From: Amycolatopsis sp. cg9
GTDB lineage: Bacteria > Actinomycetota > Actinomycetes > Mycobacteriales > Pseudonocardiaceae
Reading direction: 5' to 3'
Assembly (NCBI RefSeq): GCF_041346945.1
Contig: NZ_CP166850.1
Span: 124,001-188,000 of the forward strand
DNA length: 64,000 bases
Shown: positions 54,150 through 61,774 of the stretch, in pieces
How positions within the stretch are numbered: position 1 is the first letter of the stretch
Layout: every line of letters begins with the position of its first letter
Made by a program: the position numbers and the translations under genes
The notes under the pieces: model-generated
What the model saw: only the letters and a program-made list of their open reading frames with translations
Databases searched by the model: none
Told to the model about the DNA's origin: nothing

Positions 54150-54211
54150 TCCTCCAGGTCGGCGACCGGCCGATCATCGCACAGCGGCCGCCTCGCTTAG
54201 GGTGGGAAATC

Positions 54212-55363
54212 GTGCGCGAAAAATCACGGTTGACGGTGGTGGGGATCGGAGCTGACGGGTGGTCCGGCCTGTCGGAGCAAGCCCAAGCACTCGTCCTCGG
54301 CGCCGACGTCGTGCTGGGCGCGCCGAGGCAGCTCGCGTACCTGCCGCCGGAGGTCGGCGGGGTGCCCTGGCCGTCGCCGCTGCTGCCCGCGCTCGACGCG
54401 TTCATCGCGGAGCACGAAGGGCAGCGGATCTGCGTCCTGGCCAGCGGGGATCCGTTTTTGTCGGGGGTCGGCACTACCCTGGTGGCACATGGATACGAGG
54501 TCGACGCGTTCCCCGCGCTCTCGTCGGTGACACTGGCCCGGGCCCGACTGGGCTGGTCCGCCGAAGAGACCGAGGTGGTGACGATCGTCGGCCGCTCGTC
54601 GGCCCGGGTCGCCCGGGTGCTGGCCCCGCGGCGGCGGGTGCTCGTCCTGGGTGCCGACGCACCGGCTCTGCGCTCCCTCCTCACCGTGCGGGGGTATGGC
54701 GAGAGCGAGCTGTTCGCGCTGGAGAACCTGGGCGGCCCCGAGGAGCGCATCACCGACGGCTGGGCCGGCGAACCCGGCCCGCTGACGGTGTTCGCGCTGA
54801 CGTGCGTGGGTCCGGCGCTGCCCCTGATCGGCATCCCGGACGACGTGTACGCCCACGACGGCCAGCTGACGAAGCGCGACCTGCGGGTTTCGGCCCTGTC
54901 GAGGCTCGCGCCGAGCCCCGGCGAGCTGCTGTGGGACGTCGGTGCGGGCGCGGGCAGCGTCGGCATCGAGTGGTCGCGGCTGCACGGGCTGAACCGGGCG
55001 GTCGCGATCGAGCGGGACGCGGAACGCGCGGAGCGGATCGGCCGCAACGCGGTGGACCTGGGAGTACCGGAGCTGGAGGTGGTGACGGGAGAGGCACCGG
55101 AGGTGCTGGGCGCGCTGCCCGCCCCGGACGCGGTGTTCATCGGCGGCGGGGTGACGGTGCCGGGAGTGCTGGCGACCTGCGTGGCCACGGGCGCACGCGT
55201 GGTGGCGCACGGGGTGACGATGGAGGCGGAGCAGGTGCTGGCGAGGGCGTACGAGGAGCACGGCGGTGAACTGGTGCGGATCGGGGTCGAGCGAGCGGCC
55301 CCGCTGGGCGGCTTCACCGGCTGGACACCGGCCCGGGTCGTGACGCAGTGGAGCAGCCGATGA
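54212..55363 (+). CDS. cobL: Precorrin-6Y C5,15-methyltransferase (decarboxylating)
   Basis: The 383-residue fused enzyme carries out two methylations and a decarboxylation. The N-terminal CobE-like methylase (about 6-190) has VVGIGADGWSGL, VLASGDPFLSGVG and EVVTIVGRSS. The C-terminal CbiT-like SAM domain (about 225-383) includes LLWDVGAGAGSVGIEWSRLH and AVAIERDAERAERI. Its end (WSSR) coincides with the first copy of a 16-bp sequence that recurs at the cobM start, an odd junction described below. GTG 54212 is the start. Confidence 0.95.
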   Translation: MREKSRLTVVGIGADGWSGLSEQAQALVLGADVVLGAPRQLAYLPPEVGGVPWPSPLLPALDAFIAEHEGQRICVLASGDPFLSGVGTTLVAHGYEVDAFPALSSVTLARARLGWSAEETEVVTIVGRSSARVARVLAPRRRVLVLGADAPALRSLLTVRGYGESELFALENLGGPEERITDGWAGEPGPLTVFALTCVGPALPLIGIPDDVYAHDGQLTKRDLRVSALSRLAPSPGELLWDVGAGAGSVGIEWSRLHGLNRAVAIERDAERAERIGRNAVDLGVPELEVVTGEAPEVLGALPAPDAVFIGGGVTVPGVLATCVATGARVVAHGVTMEAEQVLARAYEEHGGELVRIGVERAAPLGGFTGWTPARVVTQWSSR

Positions 55364-55366
55364 CCG

Positions 55367-55488
55367 CGCCCCGCCCCAGCGGGCCGAAGGGGACTTTCCT
55401 CCCACCGGACGCGACGAAAGCGCCCTTCAGCTCATGTCATGCGCTGAAAGCGCCCTTCAGCACGAGCCAGGAGAGCAGCCGATGACCG
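55367..55488. repeat. Small repeat-bearing insert between cobL and cobM
   Basis: GAGCAGCCGATGACCG occurs at 55351-55366 (cobL end and ATGA) and again at 55473-55488 (cobM start). The 106 bp between them carry two exact copies of GAAAGCGCCCTTCAGC (55416-55431 and 55446-55461), a palindrome-like GAAGGGGACTTTCC (55385-55398), and no gene. The layout looks like a small non-coding element with a 16-bp target duplication. Confidence 0.6.
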
Positions 55489-56243
55489 TGCACTTCATCG
55501 GGGCCGGGCCGGGGGCCGCCGATCTCATCACCGTGCGGGGGCGGGATCTGCTCGCCCGCTGCACCGTCTGCCTCTACCCCGGCAGCATGACCCCGCCCGA
55601 CCTCCTGCGGTACTGCCCGCCCGAGGCCGAGCTCGTCGACACGGCGAACCTCGCGCTGGAAGCGATCGTCGCGAAGCTCGTCGAAGCCCATCGCGGCGGG
55701 CACGAGGTCGCGCGGCTGACGTCCGGCGATCCTTCGCTCTACAGCGCCGTCGCCGAGCAGATGCGCCGGCTCGACGCGGAAAACGTGCCGTACGCGGTCG
55801 TCCCCGGCGTACCCGCCTTCGCCGCATCGGCCGCCGTCCTCCAGCGCGAGCTCACCGTGCCCGAAATCGGGCAGAGCCTGGTCATCACGCGGGTCCAGGC
55901 GCGCTCCACGAAGATGCCGCCGGGCGAAACGCTCGCCGCCTTCGCCGCCACCGGGGCGACGCTCGCGCTGCACCTCGCGATCAACCACGTCGAGCGGGTG
56001 GCCGGGGAACTCGTCCCGCACTACGGCGCCGGCTGTCCGGTCGCCGTCGTCGCGCTCGCGACCCAGTCCGGGGAAACCGTCGTGCGCGGGGTGCTCGGCG
56101 ACCTCCCCGCCCTCGTCCGGGAAGCCGGGATGACCCGCGCGGCCACGATCTTCGTCGGGCGGGTGCTCGGCGCCACGAACTTCCCCGACAGCTTCCTCTA
56201 CTCGAGTGCCCGGGACCGGGCGGACCAACCGGAGTCGTTGTGA
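55482..56243 (+). CDS. cobM: Precorrin-4 C11-methyltransferase
   Basis: A 253-residue tetrapyrrole methylase: VHFIGAGPGAADLITVRGRDLLARC at the start, LTSGDPSLYSAVAEQMRRLD near 87, VPGVPAFAASAAVLQREL, and RAATIFVGRVLG. It methylates C11 of precorrin-4 in the aerobic route. ATG 55482 follows CCAGGAGA. Its end overlaps the oxidoreductase gene by GTGA. The region in front has an insert that separates it from cobL. Confidence 0.95.
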   Translation: MTVHFIGAGPGAADLITVRGRDLLARCTVCLYPGSMTPPDLLRYCPPEAELVDTANLALEAIVAKLVEAHRGGHEVARLTSGDPSLYSAVAEQMRRLDAENVPYAVVPGVPAFAASAAVLQRELTVPEIGQSLVITRVQARSTKMPPGETLAAFAATGATLALHLAINHVERVAGELVPHYGAGCPVAVVALATQSGETVVRGVLGDLPALVREAGMTRAATIFVGRVLGATNFPDSFLYSSARDRADQPESL

Positions 56244-57256
56244 CGGAACTGCGCTGGGGCCTGCTGGCCGCCGGGACGATCGCCGGGCACTTCGCCGCGG
56301 GTGTCGACGAAAGCAAGCACGGCACGCTCGCCGCCGTCGGCGCGCGCGATGCCGGGCGGGCGCGGGAGTTCGCCGCGCGGTTCGACATCCCGAAGGCGTA
56401 CGGCAGCTACGAAGACCTCCTCGCCGACCCGGACGTCGACGCCGTCTACGTTTCGACCCCGCACGCCCTCCACAAGGAGTGGGCGATCGCCGCCGCCGAA
56501 GCGGGCAAGCACGTGCTGTGCGAGAAGCCGCTGACCCTCACCGCGGCCGACGCCGAAGAAGTCATCGCCGCCGCCCGGGCGCACGACGTCTTCCTCATGG
56601 AAGGGTTCATGTACCGGCTGCACCCGCAGACCCGGCGGCTGGTCGAGCTCATCTCGGCCGGCGCCATCGGCGAGGTCCGCGCGGTCGACACCACGTTCTC
56701 CTTCGACAGCAACCCCGAGGAGACCGCCCGGCTCGGCGATCCGGCGCTCGGCGGGGGCGGGATCCTCGACGTCGGCTGCTACTGCACGTCGCTGGCCCGG
56801 CTGGTCGCCCAGGCGGCGACCGGCGAAGCCGTGGTGGAACCGGCCGAGGTCAGCGGGATGGCCCGGCTGAACGCGGACGGCGTCGACGAGTACGCGACCG
56901 GCCTGCTGCGGCTGCCCGGCGACATCCTCGCGACGATCTCGTGCGGCATCCGGCTGACCCGCGAGGACGGCATCCGCGTGTACGGCTCGCGCGGGCACCT
57001 CCACGTCCCGCGCCCCGCGTGGATCCACCCGCTGCGGACGCCGGGCACGTCGCAGATCATCCTGACCCCGGCCGGCGGCGAGCCCGAGGTCATCGAGGTC
57101 GAAGCGACCCAAGGCGTTTTCGCACGCGAAGCCGACCACGTCGCCGCGCACGTCGGCGACCGGCAGGCACCCGAGCTCACCTGGGCGGAAACCCTCGCCA
57201 ACCTGCGGACCCTCGACCGGTGGCGCGAGGCCGTCGGGTACGGACGCCCCCGGTGA
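56240..57256 (+). CDS. Gfo/Idh/MocA-family oxidoreductase within the cob operon
   Basis: A 338-residue NAD(P)-dependent oxidoreductase. The Rossmann segment starts RWGLLAAGTIAGHFAAGV, followed by VYVSTPHALHKEWAIAAAEAGKHVLCEKPLTL with the conserved EKP lysine motif. The C-terminal domain has GGGGILDVGCYCTSLARL. Substrates are usually sugars or polyols. The gene overlaps cobM upstream (GTGA) and cobK downstream (GTGA), so it is a true member of the operon, yet no corrin step needs it. It may be a hitchhiker or an unassigned function. Confidence 0.88.
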   Translation: MTELRWGLLAAGTIAGHFAAGVDESKHGTLAAVGARDAGRAREFAARFDIPKAYGSYEDLLADPDVDAVYVSTPHALHKEWAIAAAEAGKHVLCEKPLTLTAADAEEVIAAARAHDVFLMEGFMYRLHPQTRRLVELISAGAIGEVRAVDTTFSFDSNPEETARLGDPALGGGGILDVGCYCTSLARLVAQAATGEAVVEPAEVSGMARLNADGVDEYATGLLRLPGDILATISCGIRLTREDGIRVYGSRGHLHVPRPAWIHPLRTPGTSQIILTPAGGEPEVIEVEATQGVFAREADHVAAHVGDRQAPELTWAETLANLRTLDRWREAVGYGRPR

Positions 57257-57972
57257 TCCTCATCCTCGGCGGCACCGGCGAAGCACGGCAACTCGCCGAA
57301 GACCTGACAGCGTGCGAAGTCCGCGTTGTCTCTTCGCTCGCTGGACGCGTCGCGCGGCCACGCCTGCCCGCCGGCGAAGTGCGCGTAGGTGGCTTCGGCG
57401 GCCCGGAAGGGCTCGCGGCCTGGCTACGCGAGAACGCCGTGCAAGCCGTCGTCGACGCCACGCACCCCTTCGCCGAACGCATCGGCGCCAACGCGGCGAA
57501 AGCGGCGGAACTCACCGGCACTCCCCTCCTGCGGCTCGCGCGGCCCGGCTGGCAGCCGGGCCCCGAGGACGTCTGGCACTGGGCGGACGACCTCGCCGAC
57601 GCCGCGCGCCAGCTCCCCGACCTGGGGAAACGCGTGTTCCTCACCAGCGGCCGCCAGGGGTTGCCCGCCTTCGCGCACCTCGACGACCTGTGGTTCCTGA
57701 TCCGCTGCGTCGACCCGCCCGAGCCGCCGCTGCCGCGCCACCACGAGCTGATCCTCGCCCGCGGGCCGTACGAGGTGGCCGCCGAGCGCGAGCTGCTCGG
57801 CCGCGTGGACGTCCTGGTCACCAAGGACTCCGGCGGCGGGCAGACCAGCGCGAAGCTGACCGCGGCCCGGGAGCTGGGGAAGCCCGTCCTGGTCGTCCGG
57901 CGCCCGCCGCGGCCGGCCACCGAGACCGCCGCGACCGTCCCCGAAGCCGTCGAATGGGTACTGCACCGATGA
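57253..57972 (+). CDS. cobK: Precorrin-6A reductase
   Basis: A 239-residue NADPH-dependent reductase: ILILGGTGEARQLAEDL at the N-terminus, VDATHPFAERIGANAAKAAELTGTPLLRLARP near 75-105, FLTSGRQGLPAF, and VTKDSGGGQTSAKLTAARELGKPVLVVRRP near 195-225. These are CobK/CbiJ motifs. It reduces precorrin-6A to precorrin-6B. GTG 57253 overlaps the Gfo/Idh stop and ATGA joins it to bluB. Confidence 0.95.
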   Translation: MILILGGTGEARQLAEDLTACEVRVVSSLAGRVARPRLPAGEVRVGGFGGPEGLAAWLRENAVQAVVDATHPFAERIGANAAKAAELTGTPLLRLARPGWQPGPEDVWHWADDLADAARQLPDLGKRVFLTSGRQGLPAFAHLDDLWFLIRCVDPPEPPLPRHHELILARGPYEVAAERELLGRVDVLVTKDSGGGQTSAKLTAARELGKPVLVVRRPPRPATETAATVPEAVEWVLHR

Positions 57973-58628
57973 TCGAAGAGTTCTACGAAGTCCTGCGCAA
58001 GCGGCGGGACGTCCGCGGCGAGTTCACCGGCGCGCCCATCCCCGAAGCGACCCTGACGAGGGTGCTCGAAGCCGCGCACGCGGCGCCCAGCGTCGGGCTC
58101 ACCCAGCCCTGGGACTTCGTGCTGGTCGACGACCACCCGACGCGCGAGAGGTTCGCGAAGCACGTCCATGAAGAACGCGAGGTGTTCGCCGCGCAGCTCA
58201 GCGAGGACCGCGCCGGCACCTTCGCGAACATCAAGATCGAGGGCATCCTCGGATCGAGCCTCGGCATCGTCGTCACGTACGACCCGGCCCGCGGCGCGCC
58301 CGACGTCCTCGGCAGGCACGCGATCGCCGACGCCGGCCTCTACTCGGTGTGCCTGGCGATCCAGAACCTCTGGCTCGCCGCCACCGCGGAAGGCCTCGGC
58401 GTCGGCTGGGTGAGCTTCTACCGGGAGCCGTTCCTGAGCGAGCTGCTCGGCATCCCGGACGGCGTCCGGCCGGTCGCGTGGCTCTGCGTCGGCCCGGTGA
58501 GCCGGCTCGAGACCGTGCCGGACCTGGAGCGCCACGGCTGGCGCAACCGCCGTCCCCTGACGGAGGCGGTCCACCACGGCCGGTTCACACCGCGTGATCC
58601 GGGGGCTGCGTCAGCCGCCGGCCGCTGA
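57969..58628 (+). CDS. bluB: 5,6-dimethylbenzimidazole synthase
   Basis: The 219-residue flavin destructase has KRRDVRGEFTGAPIPEATLTRVLEAAHAAPSVGLTQPWDFVLV (nitroreductase-like FMN-binding N-terminus), EDRAGTFANIKIEGILGSSLGIVVTYD, and GVGWVSFYREPFLSELLGIPDGVRPVAWLCVG. BluB breaks reduced FMN with oxygen to make the lower base of cobalamin, which needs an aerobic lifestyle. It pairs with CobT, which uses the base. ATG 57969 overlaps cobK by ATGA. Confidence 0.94.
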   Translation: MIEEFYEVLRKRRDVRGEFTGAPIPEATLTRVLEAAHAAPSVGLTQPWDFVLVDDHPTRERFAKHVHEEREVFAAQLSEDRAGTFANIKIEGILGSSLGIVVTYDPARGAPDVLGRHAIADAGLYSVCLAIQNLWLAATAEGLGVGWVSFYREPFLSELLGIPDGVRPVAWLCVGPVSRLETVPDLERHGWRNRRPLTEAVHHGRFTPRDPGAASAAGR

Positions 58629-58646
58629 CCCGTTAGCGTTGCGCCG

Positions 58647-61600
58647 ATGCGTCTGATTGCCGTAGCGCTGGGGTTGCTCTCGGCCTTGTGCGCGCTGGCT
58701 TTCCCCTTCCTGCCGGTGGTGCAGGACACGGCGGAGGTCGTCTGGCCGACCGGCAGCGACACCCGCTCCGTCAACGCGCCCTTGACCGGGTACTGGGCCC
58801 AGGACCTGCGCGCCGAACTGCCGTGCGCGGCGATCCGCTCGGTCGACGCCCGCACGAACGGCCCGGGCCTGCTGTTCGCCACCGTGCCGGACGGCCGCAC
58901 CGACCCGAAGTCGGGCAACGGCGTCGGCATGCAGCTGCGCGTCGACAACGGCGTGCTGCTCGCCTCCAGCCAGGGCCAGCAGATCGCCCAGCAGCCGCTG
59001 CCGGCCGAGAAGTGCGACGTCGAGCTGGACGTCGACGCGACGCAGATGACCCTCGCCGTCGCCGGGACGCCGATCTTCCACGCGGGCGGCGACGTCCGGC
59101 CCCGCGTGGTCGGCATCTACTCCTCGATCAACTCGAGCAAGGACCCGATCGCCGGGCTGCACGTCTCGGTCGTGCCGGACACGCGCTACCAGACGTCGCC
59201 GACCACGCTGAAGATCGTCGTCGGCGTGGTCGCCATCCTGTCGCTGATCGGCTGCATGATCGCGGTCTGGCGGCGCGACTCCGGCTTCGCGCGCCGCGCC
59301 CCGCGCTGGGCGCCGGTCGGCTGGTGGCGGCTGACGCTGCGGGACGCCACGGTGATCGCCGCGCTCGGCGCCTGGGTCTTCATCGGGCCGGTGACCTCGG
59401 ACGACGGCTACATCCTCACGATGGCCCGGGTCACCGAATCGACCGGCTACCTGACGAACTACCACCGCTGGTTCGGCGTCGCCGAGGCGCCGTTCGGCTG
59501 GTTCTACCACGTCTTCGAGCTGATGACGCACGTCAGCACGGTGCCGCCGTGGATCCGGCTGCCGTCGTTCCTGCTCGGCGTGCTCAGCTGGCTGCTGATC
59601 AGCCGCGAGGTGATGCCGCGCCTCGGCACCCAGATCCGCACCAGCCGCCCGGCCAGCTGGGCCGCCGCGACGGTGTTCCTGATCTGGTGGATGCCCTACA
59701 ACAACGGCGTCCGGCCGGAACCGGTGGCCGCGCTCGGCTCGCTGCTGGCCATCTGCGCGGTCGAGCGCACGCTGGTGACGCGGCGGCTGCTGCCGCTGTG
59801 CCTCGGCCTGACCGCGGCCGGGTTCACCCTGGCCGCGACGCCGACCGGGCTGATCGCGGTGGCGCCGTTCCTGGTCGCCGCGCGGCCGCTGTTCAAGCTG
59901 GTGCGCCAGCGCGCGAACGACAGCGGCTGGCTGCCGGTGCTGGCGCCGGTCGCCGCGGCCGGGCTGCTCGTGCTGGTCGTGGTGTTCGCCGACCAGACGT
60001 TCGCGACCGTGCAGGAGGCCACCCGGATCCGCACCCAGGTCGGCCCGAACCTGTCGTGGTTCCAGGAGCTCGCGCGCTACCAGCTGCTGTTCGAAAGCCT
60101 GCCGGACGGCTCGGCGCCGCGCCGGTTCCCGGTGCTGCTGGTCGTGCTGTGCACGGCCACCTGCCTGGTGATGCTGCTGCGCCGCGGCCGCATCCAGGGC
60201 GCGTCGCTCGGCCCGGCGCGCCGCCTGATCGGCACGACGGCGCTGTTCTTCCTGCTGCTGGCCCTGACGCCGACGAAGTGGACGCACCACTTCGGCGCGT
60301 TCGCCGCGGTCGGCGCGTCGATGGCGGCGCTGACCGCGCTCGCGACCAGTTCGACGGTGCTGCGGTCCAAACGCAACCGCGCGGCCTTCCTGGCCGGGCT
60401 GCTGGTCGTCGCCGCGCTGGCCGCGACCGGCCCGAACACGTACTGGTTCGTCTCGCGCCTCGGCGTCCAGTGGACGAACGTGGCGCCGTCGATCGGCGGC
60501 ATCGGCCTGTCCACGATCCTGCTGGTGGCGGCGGCGATCGCCGGGGTGTACGCGTTCGTCGAGAACGTCCGCGCGCACCGGCCGGGCTTGCCGGCCCAGC
60601 CCCAGGAAGGCCGGCTGCGCGCGCTGCGGCTCGGGTCGCTGTCGCTGGTGGTGGTCTGCGGCCTGGTGGCGGCGGGCGAGTTCGTCACGATGGCGTGGGC
60701 GATCCACAACCAGGCCGGCAGCTACAGCCTGGGCGCGGCGAACGTCGGGCACCTGTTCGGCAAGAGCTGCAACCTCTCCGACCACGTGATGGTCGAGCGC
60801 GACGCGGCGACGAGCATCCTGCACACGCAGTCCGAGCAGCGGACCGTCGCGGAGAAGCCGCAGGAGAACTCGCCCCTGCCGAACCCGGAGCAGGACAACG
60901 GCCGCGTCCAGACCGGCTTCCACACCCGCCCGGTCGACGACAAGGACCCGCTGGCCGAGCCGCCGCACGGGTTCACCCCGGACAAGGTCCCGATGTGGTC
61001 GAGCTTCCTCGACCCGGAGACGCGCGCCGGACGGCTGCGCAGCGACTGGTACGCGCTGACGGAGAAGCCGGCGGACGGCCAGATCGTGGTGGCGACCGCG
61101 GGCGCGCCCCGCCGTCCGACGTCGGTCAGCCTCGACTACGGCCACAACACCCCGGACGGCGTGAAGATCGTCCGCAGCCAGTTCATGCTGCCCCCGGGCG
61201 CGGGCACCGGCGGCTGGAACGACACCCGCATCAACCTGCGCGACCTCCCCCCGGAGACGGACGCGGTCCGCATCAACATCGTCGACAACGACCTCACGGA
61301 GGACGGCTGGATCGCGGCGTCCGCCCCCCGCGTCCCGACGTTCACGACACTGACGGACCGCATCGGCTCGAAGCCGGTCTACGTGGACTGGCCGGCGTCG
61401 TTCGTGTACCCGTGCGTCCAGCCGGTGACGTCCCACGACGGCATCTCCCAGGTCCCGGCCTACCGCATCACGGCGGGCGGCTTGGCCGACGAGGCGCAGT
61501 GGGCATCCTCGACGAACGGCGGCCCGATCGGGTGGCTGGAGGAGCTGGCCGAGGAGCCGGAGGTCCCGAGCTACCTGATCGGGCAGCCGAGCCAGTCATG

Positions 61601-61736
61601 GGGCCAGCTGCTGCAGATCGAGCCGTTCACGGAGGGCATCGCCCCGACGGTGGTGCACGGCGAGAAGACGGTGCCGGGCTGGTGGTCACCGGGCCCGGGA
61701 CCGCGGCAACCGAACGGCAAGGACCCGACACGCTGA
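58647..61736 (+). CDS. EmbA/B/C-type arabinosyltransferase
   Basis: A 1029-residue membrane glycosyltransferase. An N-terminal hydrophobic helix (LIAVALGLLSALCALAFPFLPVV) is followed by an extracytoplasmic domain (about 25-180), then at least ten transmembrane segments from about 187 to 680, with the catalytic acidic loop TSDDGYILTMARV near 250. A large soluble C-terminal domain (about 690-1029) resembles the carbohydrate-binding end. Emb proteins use decaprenyl-phosphoryl-arabinose to extend arabinan of cell-wall arabinogalactan or lipoarabinomannan. Without its siblings, EmbA/B/C cannot be told apart. It follows bluB by 18 bp. Confidence 0.93.
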   Translation: MRLIAVALGLLSALCALAFPFLPVVQDTAEVVWPTGSDTRSVNAPLTGYWAQDLRAELPCAAIRSVDARTNGPGLLFATVPDGRTDPKSGNGVGMQLRVDNGVLLASSQGQQIAQQPLPAEKCDVELDVDATQMTLAVAGTPIFHAGGDVRPRVVGIYSSINSSKDPIAGLHVSVVPDTRYQTSPTTLKIVVGVVAILSLIGCMIAVWRRDSGFARRAPRWAPVGWWRLTLRDATVIAALGAWVFIGPVTSDDGYILTMARVTESTGYLTNYHRWFGVAEAPFGWFYHVFELMTHVSTVPPWIRLPSFLLGVLSWLLISREVMPRLGTQIRTSRPASWAAATVFLIWWMPYNNGVRPEPVAALGSLLAICAVERTLVTRRLLPLCLGLTAAGFTLAATPTGLIAVAPFLVAARPLFKLVRQRANDSGWLPVLAPVAAAGLLVLVVVFADQTFATVQEATRIRTQVGPNLSWFQELARYQLLFESLPDGSAPRRFPVLLVVLCTATCLVMLLRRGRIQGASLGPARRLIGTTALFFLLLALTPTKWTHHFGAFAAVGASMAALTALATSSTVLRSKRNRAAFLAGLLVVAALAATGPNTYWFVSRLGVQWTNVAPSIGGIGLSTILLVAAAIAGVYAFVENVRAHRPGLPAQPQEGRLRALRLGSLSLVVVCGLVAAGEFVTMAWAIHNQAGSYSLGAANVGHLFGKSCNLSDHVMVERDAATSILHTQSEQRTVAEKPQENSPLPNPEQDNGRVQTGFHTRPVDDKDPLAEPPHGFTPDKVPMWSSFLDPETRAGRLRSDWYALTEKPADGQIVVATAGAPRRPTSVSLDYGHNTPDGVKIVRSQFMLPPGAGTGGWNDTRINLRDLPPETDAVRINIVDNDLTEDGWIAASAPRVPTFTTLTDRIGSKPVYVDWPASFVYPCVQPVTSHDGISQVPAYRITAGGLADEAQWASSTNGGPIGWLEELAEEPEVPSYLIGQPSQSWGQLLQIEPFTEGIAPTVVHGEKTVPGWWSPGPGPRQPNGKDPTR

Positions 61737-61774
61737 CGGCGGAAAGGGCCTCCATCCCGTGACAGGATGACGCC

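Noticed and set aside
55367..55472. A short gene in the cobL-cobM insert
   Set aside because: An open frame reads through from 55434 into cobM, but it is short, lacks a ribosome-binding site at its start and lies in repeat DNA.
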